Positions 54,498 to 61,432 of a stretch of DNA of 64,000 nt are shown piece by piece. Position 1 is the first letter of the stretch; every line of letters begins with the position of its first letter. The position numbers and the translations under genes were made by a program. Below the pieces are notes generated by a model, which saw nothing but the letters and a program-made list of their open reading frames with translations, did not search any database and was not told where the DNA came from. The stretch is from Melittangium boletus DSM 14713 (GTDB lineage Bacteria; Myxococcota; Myxococcia; Myxococcales; Myxococcaceae), in the NCBI RefSeq assembly GCF_002305855.1, contig NZ_CP022163.1:5146292-5210291 (forward strand), written 5' to 3'.

Positions 54498-55436
54498 TCA
54501 GCCGCAGTCAGCGGCGCAGTAGCTGGGCATGCCGGCCACCTCCGCCGACTCGCACACCCCGTTGCCGCACGTGTAGATGTCCGTGGTCTTCATGCGCGTG
54601 GCGAGAGGCCTGTAGGTTTTGCCACCGTAGGAACACGAGGTGTAGAAACTGTTGGTCGCGTCCGGGGTGCAGTACGTCGAGCAACTCCCCACGAACACCA
54701 TGGGCAGGCACTGTGAGGGCGTAGGCACGCCTGGAAGCCCACACACGCGTGGACTGCTCTGGTTGCTGGCGAGGGTCAATCCATCATTGCCGCCGAAGAC
54801 GCCCGTCTCTCCATCGAAGAGGTTGCCAAAGAAGCACGCCTCGCGAACGCTGTAGTTGGTGTCTTCCTGGAGGCTGACAGGCAGCACATTGCCCGCGCCG
54901 TCGAGGCCTCTCAGGGAGATGGTGACGTGGATGCCGAACTTGTTGGAGTGCGCCGCCATGCAGGCGCTCACCACCTGTTGCTCGTAGTCGGTCGCTTTCT
55001 CGCCACCGCTCCAAGAGGGCGCGAGCCCCAGCAGTCCATCCCACCGGTAGGAGGTCCCCGTGCTCGTGTCCGTGAACGTGCGGGACTCCCCCGCGGGTAC
55101 CGCGCACGCCACCACGTACTTCATCACCTCGGCGCGCAGCGCCCGGTCTACCTGGAACCAGCTGGCGAAGTCTTGTGTTGAGAGCCCGTTGAGGTTCAGC
55201 CCGTTGAGGTTCAGCCCGTTGAGGTTCAGCCCGTTGAGGTTCAGCCCGTTGAGGTTCAGCCCGTTGCCGTGTTCCACCTCTCGGGCCGTGCTCGCGAGTG
55301 CTTCCTGTTCCTCGTAGGAGCCCTCCGCGGGCCCGCATGCAACGGCGCACATCAGCGCCAGCGTTGTCCACCCCACCCACCCCGCCGCCCGAAGTTCTCC
55401 GCCACCGCGCCGAGACTCAATGGTCTGCTTCAGCAT
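54498..55436 (-). CDS. lipoprotein with NGLNL pentapeptide repeats
   Basis: 312 residues. Long signal with lipobox CAVAC (Cys34). After a short acidic linker come five to six copies of the pentamer NGLNL (residues ~58-87) ending at LSTQDF, then a globular domain of about 200 residues with paired cysteines and a WFQVDRALRAEVMKYVVACA start. The C-terminal CGNGVCESAEVAG resembles half of a DUF4215-type Cys-rich repeat. The NGLNL array has a solenoid-like look. AGGAGGT lies 7 bp upstream of ATG at 55436. Function unknown. Confidence 0.75.
   Translation of the reverse strand: MLKQTIESRRGGGELRAAGWVGWTTLALMCAVACGPAEGSYEEQEALASTAREVEHGNGLNLNGLNLNGLNLNGLNLNGLNLNGLSTQDFASWFQVDRALRAEVMKYVVACAVPAGESRTFTDTSTGTSYRWDGLLGLAPSWSGGEKATDYEQQVVSACMAAHSNKFGIHVTISLRGLDGAGNVLPVSLQEDTNYSVREACFFGNLFDGETGVFGGNDGLTLASNQSSPRVCGLPGVPTPSQCLPMVFVGSCSTYCTPDATNSFYTSCSYGGKTYRPLATRMKTTDIYTCGNGVCESAEVAGMPSYCAADCG
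55186..55260. repeat. five perfect 15-bp tandem repeats inside a coding region
   Basis: The unit CCGTTGAGGTTCAGC occurs five times without a mismatch from 55186 to 55260, and its first six bases continue at 55261-55266. It keeps the reading frame and encodes the NGLNL array of the minus-strand lipoprotein. Perfect identity at the DNA level suggests recent expansion or ongoing copy-number change. Confidence 0.95.
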
Positions 55437-55765
55437 GGGCACTACCTCCTGCGTTCGGATGTGGATGCCTTGGATGTGTTGACCGCCCCCCCACGTGGAG
55501 TCCTCGGAAACGGCCCGACAGGTCGCCCTCCACGTCTTCACTGTGACTCAAGTGAAAGCCGGATAAAAGGATACCCGGTTAGAGCCGGGATTTCAGGTTT
55601 GACGGAAAACAGCTGGAACGTTCCAGGTGGCGACGCGCACGCGCTCGGTGTCGCTCAGTGGAAGTTCTGCGCGTACCTGGGGGAGGAGCTTCGGGCGGAC
55701 ACACGGGGGGCCCGGAGGGCCGCACCCCGTCGACCAGGAGATGGAGGGAGAGCGGAATGCGCGGG
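55437..55765. other. intergenic region upstream of the NGLNL lipoprotein gene
   Basis: About 330 bp between the start of the repeat lipoprotein gene and the stop of the downstream kinase gene, both on the minus strand. It is AT-richer around 55540-55620. It must carry the promoter of the lipoprotein gene and holds a perfect 14-bp palindrome at 55613-55626; no gene was seen. Confidence 0.5.
55613..55626. promoter_or_regulatory. perfect 14-bp palindrome, possible operator
   Basis: CTGGAACGTTCCAG is identical to its reverse complement and lies about 180 bp upstream of the lipoprotein start, in the AT-richer part of the intergenic region. Its size and symmetry fit a dimeric regulator site, but no regulator is known for it. 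Confidence 0.35.
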
Positions 55766-57139
55766 TCAGGCGCGCGTGGCGGCGGGCGTGATTCCGAAGC
55801 CGCTCGCGTCGCGCACCGACCAGTCCGCGATGTCCGTCAGCGGTCCGCCGGTGATGTCGATGCCCTCGGGGCCTCGGCGGGCATCCACCTGGCCGACATG
55901 GGCACAGGACTGCACGCTCACGCGCGTGCCCCGCGCGCGGGCCTGGGCGCGCTCGTGCATCTGGCGCGCGGTGTCCAGCAGCTCCAGCACGTCCGTGGGG
56001 GGCGGCTCGTCCAGCAGGCGCACGCCCAGCAGCGCCATGCCCGTCTGCACGGCGAGCACGAAGCCCGCGGCGCGCAGGTCCTGCTCCAGTCCGTCGAGCA
56101 CCTCGGACACGGTGGTGTAGGCGGCGTCGTCCTCGGCGCCCTCCTCGATCACGACCTCGGCGTGCAGGGCGAAGGCCCGCACGCTTCGGCTGGTGGAGGT
56201 GATGCGCGTGGTGGACGCGGGCAGCACCGCCTCGCGCAGCGCGGTGCGGAAGGTGTCCACGTCCGGGTAGCGGCGATCGGCTTCCTTCTCCAGGCAGCGC
56301 AGCACCACCGCGTCCACCGCGGGCGGCACGGGCGCGGACGCGCTCGGCCGGGGCGGTGGCGCCTCCAGGTGCATGCGCTCTACCTCCAGGCGATCCTCGG
56401 ACTGGAAGGGGTAGTGACCGGTGAGCATCTGGTAGAGCAACACGCCCAGCGCGTAGACGTCCGTGGTGGGGCCGATGTGCCCGCTGCGGAACTGCTCGGG
56501 CGCCATGGCCTGCGAGGTGCCCAGGCGCTGGCCCGCCACCGTCAACCCCTCCTGGCCGGGCTCGGGGTGGATGAACTTGGCGATGCCGAAGTCCAGCAGC
56601 TTCACCACCGGCGGGTCCGCCTCGGACACCACGGCCACGTTGCTCGCCTTGAGATCGCGGTGCACCACGCCCGCCCGGTGGGCCGCCTCCAGCGCCGCGC
56701 AGATGGGCTCCAGGTAGGCGAGGGCTCGCTCGGGGGACAGCCGTCCGCGCTCCTGCAGGAGCTGGCTCAGGGTGCGTCCTGGCAGCAGCTCCATGACGTA
56801 GTAGGGGCTGCCATCCGGCAGCATCCCGAAGTCATAGACATCGACGATGTGCGGGTGGCGGATCTGATTGACGACCCGCGCCTCGCGCACGAAGCGCTGG
56901 AGCATCTCTCCCTGATCCGTCAGGTGCGAGTGGAGCACCTTCACCGCGGCGCGCCGTCCGAGGATGCGGTGTTCCGCTTCGTACACCGCGCCGTGGCCTC
57001 CCGAGGCCAGCACGGCCTTGAGCACGTATTCTCCGGCGAGCACTCCGGGCGCCACCTTGACTCGGGCGGCGGGCGTGTCTCGGGAGGGGGTGCGCTCCTT
57101 GTGGGGAAGGATGTGGAAGGTGCTGTCCAGGTCCGCCAT
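55766..57139 (-). CDS. Ser/Thr protein kinase with degenerate cyclase-like C-terminal domain
   Basis: 457 residues. Kinase at ~residues 35-300: LASGGHGAVYEAEH, AAVKVL, HRDLKASNVAV (P replaced by A after HRDLK), DFGIAKF, and QAMAPEQF. All catalytic residues remain. No membrane helix is visible. Residues ~320-457 follow a class III cyclase-like order (VRAFALHAEVVIEEG, then TRVSVQSCAHVGQVD, then GPEGIDITGGPLTDIADW) but lack recognisable metal aspartates and the NxxAAR motif, so it is probably a sensory or protein-binding module. ATG at 57139 is preferred to an upstream start in poorly conserved sequence. Confidence 0.85.
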   Translation of the reverse strand: MADLDSTFHILPHKERTPSRDTPAARVKVAPGVLAGEYVLKAVLASGGHGAVYEAEHRILGRRAAVKVLHSHLTDQGEMLQRFVREARVVNQIRHPHIVDVYDFGMLPDGSPYYVMELLPGRTLSQLLQERGRLSPERALAYLEPICAALEAAHRAGVVHRDLKASNVAVVSEADPPVVKLLDFGIAKFIHPEPGQEGLTVAGQRLGTSQAMAPEQFRSGHIGPTTDVYALGVLLYQMLTGHYPFQSEDRLEVERMHLEAPPPRPSASAPVPPAVDAVVLRCLEKEADRRYPDVDTFRTALREAVLPASTTRITSTSRSVRAFALHAEVVIEEGAEDDAAYTTVSEVLDGLEQDLRAAGFVLAVQTGMALLGVRLLDEPPPTDVLELLDTARQMHERAQARARGTRVSVQSCAHVGQVDARRGPEGIDITGGPLTDIADWSVRDASGFGITPAATRA

Positions 57140-57350
57140 CCGTGCATGGTAGCACCGGGTATTCCATGCCCTCACCCGGTGGGGGGTGGCACTGTCGAGC
57201 GGAGGGCAGTTGAGCTAACGTCCCACCGTGAGGTGTCCGCTGGGCGATGGATGCGGAGGTTCGCGTTCGGGAGGGTGTGATGCGGTCCGCCCCGAGTCTG
57301 CTGGATACTTCGACGTGTCGATGAACCCCTGGCTATGGAAGAGCATGCCC

Positions 57351-59660
57351 ATGAAGATGGTGGACGATCTCACGATGTGTGGAGGGCCCGCGGCGCCGCT
57401 CCCGTCCTCGGAGAGCGCATGTCTCATCCTCACCAGCACCACCACCCCGGCGGCGATCGGCAAGGTGTTCCGCATCGATGCCCTGGAGCACGTGCTCGGG
57501 CGGGGGTCGGACGCGGGGTTTCAGATCAATGACCATGGCGTGTCGCGCCGGCACGCGCGCATCCACCGCACCCCCGAGGGGAGCTTCCACCTGGCGGACC
57601 TGGGGTCCACCAATGGCACCTACCTCAATGGGGTGCGCATCGCGTCCGCCGAGCTGCACGAGGGCGACCGGGTGCAGATTGGCACCGTGACGGTGCTGCG
57701 CTTCTCCATGCGCGAGCTGGTGGAGAAGGGCGAGGAGCAGCTGCGTCAGGCGTTGAGCGCGGCGCGCGTGGGCATCTGGGATTGGAACGCCGTGACGGGC
57801 GCGGTGACGTGGAGCGAGCAGGTGGATCGCCTGCTCGGTCTGCCCGTGGGCACGTTGTCCGGGCGCCCCACGGACCTGGCCGAGGTGGTGCAGTCCGCGG
57901 AGCTGCGGCGGGTGCGTGACGCGCTCGCGGCGGCGCTCGAGCAACGCGCCCACCTGGACGTGGAGTACCGCATCGAGGTGACGGGGGCGCGCGGCCGGTG
58001 GTTGTCGTGCAAGGGCGACGTGCTGTGCGACGAGACGGGCACGCCCGTGCGCATCACTGGCACGGTGATGGACATCACGGAGAAGAAGCTCGCCGAGCAG
58101 GAGCTGCGCCGTCAGGCGCTCATCTTCGAGAGCCTGTGCGAGGGTGTCGTCGTCACGGACCGGGGCGGGCGCATCATCGACTGGAACGCGAGCGCGGAGA
58201 AGATGTTCGGCCGGGGCAAGGCCGAGGCGTTGGGGCAGACGCTCTTCTCGCTGCTGCACCCGGGGCAGGAGGACAAGCAGACGGGCGAGGTGTTGGCGGC
58301 GCTGGAGGCCCAGGGCCGGTGGACGGGAGAGCTGGACTTCCAGCGGCCGGATGGCACGCGGTGCTCGTGCGAGTCCGTGGTGGCGCCGCTCCGGGACGCG
58401 GAGGGGCGGACCATCGCCCACATCCTGGTGCACCGGGACACCACCGAGCGGCGCTTGTTGCAGAGCCGTCTGCAGATGGCGGACCGGCTCGCGTCGGTGG
58501 GCACGCTGGGCGCGGGCGTGGCGCACGAAATCAACAATCCGCTGGCCTACATGCTCGTCAACCTGCACCTCGTGTCCGAGCGCCTGGAGAAGCTCAAGAG
58601 CGCCGTGGCGGAGTCCGAGGTGGAGCCCCTGCAGCAGGTGGTGCGCGAGACGGTGGAGGGCGCCGAGCGCATCGCCTCCATCGTGCGGGACCTGAAGACG
58701 TTCGCGCGGGGTCAGCAAGAGGAGCGGCTGGGCCCGGTGGATGTGAGCAAGGCGGTGGAGCTGGCGTGCAAGATGGCGGACAACGTCATTAAGCACCGCG
58801 CGCGGCTGGTGACGCAGTTCGAGCCCGTCCCCGCGGTGCAGGGCAGCGAGTCGCGCCTGTGCCAGGTGTTCCTCAACCTGCTGCTCAACGCGGCGCACGC
58901 CATTCCGGAAGGGGACGCGACGGAGCACGAGATTCGCGTCGTCATCCGCGCGGGGGGCACGGGTCAGGTGGTGGTGGAGGTGCGCGACACGGGCGTGGGC
59001 ATGACGCCGGAGGTGCGGGCGCGCGTCTTCGATCCCTTCTTCACCACCAAGCCGGTGGGCGAGGGCACGGGCCTGGGGCTGTCCATCTGCCACGGCATCA
59101 TCGACTCGATGGGGGGCCGCATCGGCGTGGAGAGCCAGCCGGGCAAGGGCAGCACGTTCCTCGTGCACCTGGGCGTGGCCGGGGTGGCGGTGGAGACGCG
59201 GCCGGAGCCGGCGGCGGTGCAGTCCTCGGGCCGGGCGCGCATCCTCGTGGTGGATGACGAGCCGTACGTGACGCGGGCCCTGCAGCGCTCGCTGTCGCCC
59301 GAGCACGAGGTGGCCACCGTCAATGGGGCCCGGGCCGCGCTCAAGCTGATGGAGCAGGGCAGCCGCTTCGACATCATCCTCTGCGACGTGATGATGCCGG
59401 GCATGACGGGCATGGACCTGTACGCCGAGCTCAACCGCAGCGTGCCGGAGCAGGCGCAGCGCGTGGTCTTCATGACCGGAGGGGCCTTCACGCCGCGCGC
59501 GTTGAGCTTCCTGCAGGAAGTGCCCAATCCCAAGCTCAGCAAGCCGTTGGATCTGCGCCAGTTGCGCGCCCTGGTGGGTCGCTCCGCGCAGCAGGCGGCG
59601 GTGGCGCCCGCCCAGACGCCGGCGCCGGTGCCGGCCCGTCTCCAGGAAGGGGCGCGATGA
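57351..59660 (+). CDS. hybrid sensor histidine kinase: FHA-PAS-PAS-HisKA-HATPase-REC
   Basis: About 769 residues. An FHA domain comes first (HVLGRGSDAGFQIND, GVSRRHARIHR, LGSTNGTYLNG), then two PAS/PAC units (VGIWDWNAVTGAVTWSEQV; CEGVVVTDRGGRIIDWNA), then HisKA with GVAHEINNPLAYM (phosphoacceptor His), an HATPase domain (NLLLNAAHAI, DTGVGM, GTGLGLS), and a C-terminal receiver (VVDDEP, LCDVMMPG, KLSKPLD). No membrane helices, so it is a cytoplasmic sensor. The FHA domain may read phosphothreonine made by the divergent Ser/Thr kinase next door. Several in-frame ATGs (57321, 57345, 57351) compete; 57351 has GGAAGAG at the best spacing. Its end overlaps the OPT gene by 4 bp. Confidence 0.88.
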   Translation: MKMVDDLTMCGGPAAPLPSSESACLILTSTTTPAAIGKVFRIDALEHVLGRGSDAGFQINDHGVSRRHARIHRTPEGSFHLADLGSTNGTYLNGVRIASAELHEGDRVQIGTVTVLRFSMRELVEKGEEQLRQALSAARVGIWDWNAVTGAVTWSEQVDRLLGLPVGTLSGRPTDLAEVVQSAELRRVRDALAAALEQRAHLDVEYRIEVTGARGRWLSCKGDVLCDETGTPVRITGTVMDITEKKLAEQELRRQALIFESLCEGVVVTDRGGRIIDWNASAEKMFGRGKAEALGQTLFSLLHPGQEDKQTGEVLAALEAQGRWTGELDFQRPDGTRCSCESVVAPLRDAEGRTIAHILVHRDTTERRLLQSRLQMADRLASVGTLGAGVAHEINNPLAYMLVNLHLVSERLEKLKSAVAESEVEPLQQVVRETVEGAERIASIVRDLKTFARGQQEERLGPVDVSKAVELACKMADNVIKHRARLVTQFEPVPAVQGSESRLCQVFLNLLLNAAHAIPEGDATEHEIRVVIRAGGTGQVVVEVRDTGVGMTPEVRARVFDPFFTTKPVGEGTGLGLSICHGIIDSMGGRIGVESQPGKGSTFLVHLGVAGVAVETRPEPAAVQSSGRARILVVDDEPYVTRALQRSLSPEHEVATVNGARAALKLMEQGSRFDIILCDVMMPGMTGMDLYAELNRSVPEQAQRVVFMTGGAFTPRALSFLQEVPNPKLSKPLDLRQLRALVGRSAQQAAVAPAQTPAPVPARLQEGAR

Positions 59661-61432
59661 GCGAGGGTCGGATGGAGCCCGTGGAAGAGGTTTCCCGGGC
59701 TCCGTTCCAGGTGATGGCTTCCGTGGCCGCGCGGGCCGAGTGGACGACGCGGGCCCTGGTGATGGGGGGCGCGCTGGGGGCCCTGCTCGCCGTCACCAAT
59801 GTGTACACGGGACTCAAGACGGGCTTCTGGGAGTCCGGGTGCGTGCTGTCCGCGCTGCTGGCCTTCGGGGGCCTGTCGGCGCTGGGGCGGCGGAGCGCTC
59901 CTCCCTCGTTGTTGGAGACGAACCTCTCGCAGACGACCGCCGTCTCCGTGGGCGCCATGCCCGCGAGCGCCGGTCTGCTGGGCACGGTGCCCGCGCTCGC
60001 GTTGATGGGGATGCAGCCCTCCAGCGGGGCGGTGGCGGCGTGGGGACTGGGGTTGGGCACCCTCGGCGTGCTGTTCGCCTTCGCGCTGCGGCGGCGCCTC
60101 CTGGAGGACGAGGCCCTTCCGTTCCCCACGGGCGTGGCCACCGCGGAGCTCATTTCCGCCCTGCACACAGTCGACTCGGCCTACGCCACGCGCACGCGCG
60201 GCCTGTGGCGCAGTGGCCTCGTGTCCGCGCTCGTCGTGTGGCTCAAGGACGCGCGGGGCCTCATTCCCCCGGCGTCCCTGCTGCCCGCGACGGTGCGGGT
60301 GGGCGGACTGGGGGCGGACAGCTTGATGCTGGGCGTGGGCTGGAGCCCGATGCTGCTGGGCATCGGCTCGCTGGTGGGTCTCCAGACGGGCCTGAGCCTC
60401 GTGCTGGGCGGGCTGCTGGGGTGGTGTGGCCTGGCGCCGTGGCTCGTGCACACCGGGCGGGTGGCGGCGGGGGACCTGTCCTCGTGGTTGCTGTTGCCGG
60501 GCGTGGGGTTGATGGTGGGCGCGTCCATCGCCTCGCTGCTCCCCCTGGTGCGCTCGCTGCCCTCCATGGTGGGGGATATGCGGGGGCTCGGGGCGGGGCG
60601 GGGCGGGGGCTGGGAGTCCACCGCGGGCCGCTGGGTGATTCGAGGCGTGGTGCCGCTCGCGCTCGTCGCCCTGGTCTGGGGGGCGCCCTCCTTCGGGTTG
60701 GGTCCGGTGCACCTGGTGCTGGCGCTCGCGCTGGCCTTTCCCCTGTGCTCGGTGTGTGCCCGCGCGACGGGGCAGTCGGACCTCGCGCCCATGAGCTCCG
60801 TGGGTCAGCTCACGCAGGTGGGGTTCGGCGTGGTGGCGCCGGGACAGCTCGGCCTCAACGTGGCGGCGAGCGGCGTGGTGTCGGGGGCCGCGTCCCATAC
60901 CAGCGCGAGCCTGTGGTCGTTCCAGGCGGGACGGAGGCTGGGGGCCAGTGTGTCGCGCCAGTTCCTCGCGCAACTGGCGGGACTGTCGCTGGGCGCCGCC
61001 GTGGCCGTGCCCTCCTTCTTCCTGCTCGTGTCCACGCATGGGCTCGGGACTCCCGCGCTGCCCGCCCCCACGGCCCAGCAGTTCAAGGTCTTCGCGGAGC
61101 TCACGTCCCGGGGCCTCGAGGGTCTGCCGCCCGGGTCCGCGAGGGCCCTGGGCCTGGGGCTCGTGCTGGGGGTGGTGTTGTCGGCGGTGGCGCGGGCACG
61201 GCTGGCGCGCGTGCTGCCCTCGGCGGTGGCGCTGGGCCTGGGGATGATCCTGCCGCCCTTCATGTCGGTGACGATCTGCCTGGGCGCGGTGCTGACCTTC
61301 GCCGTGGGCCGGCTCAAGCCCTCCGCCGCTCCGTCCATGCAGGCGGTGGGCATGGGCGCCATCCTCGGTGAGTCCGCCCTGGGCGTGCTGATCGCGGCGC
61401 TCATCTCCCTGGGCGTCATCGCTCCGGGGTGA
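59657..61432 (+). CDS. OPT-family oligopeptide/metal-chelate transporter
   Basis: 591 residues with 14 or more hydrophobic helices. Family features include VTNVYTGLKTGFWESG near residue 45, LLETNLSQTTAVSVGAMP, and ALPFPTGVATAELI. OPT proteins import oligopeptides or peptide-like metal chelates using the proton gradient. ATG at 59657 overlaps the histidine kinase stop by 4 bp, an unusual pairing that suggests coupled expression of sensor and transporter. The 3' end overlaps the convergent ATPase gene by 17 bp. Confidence 0.87.
   Translation: MSEGRMEPVEEVSRAPFQVMASVAARAEWTTRALVMGGALGALLAVTNVYTGLKTGFWESGCVLSALLAFGGLSALGRRSAPPSLLETNLSQTTAVSVGAMPASAGLLGTVPALALMGMQPSSGAVAAWGLGLGTLGVLFAFALRRRLLEDEALPFPTGVATAELISALHTVDSAYATRTRGLWRSGLVSALVVWLKDARGLIPPASLLPATVRVGGLGADSLMLGVGWSPMLLGIGSLVGLQTGLSLVLGGLLGWCGLAPWLVHTGRVAAGDLSSWLLLPGVGLMVGASIASLLPLVRSLPSMVGDMRGLGAGRGGGWESTAGRWVIRGVVPLALVALVWGAPSFGLGPVHLVLALALAFPLCSVCARATGQSDLAPMSSVGQLTQVGFGVVAPGQLGLNVAASGVVSGAASHTSASLWSFQAGRRLGASVSRQFLAQLAGLSLGAAVAVPSFFLLVSTHGLGTPALPAPTAQQFKVFAELTSRGLEGLPPGSARALGLGLVLGVVLSAVARARLARVLPSAVALGLGMILPPFMSVTICLGAVLTFAVGRLKPSAAPSMQAVGMGAILGESALGVLIAALISLGVIAPG

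Noticed and set aside
55186..55260. CRISPR-like direct repeats
   Set aside because: The units are contiguous, with no spacers, keep the reading frame, and encode a clear peptide repeat, so they are a coding tandem repeat.
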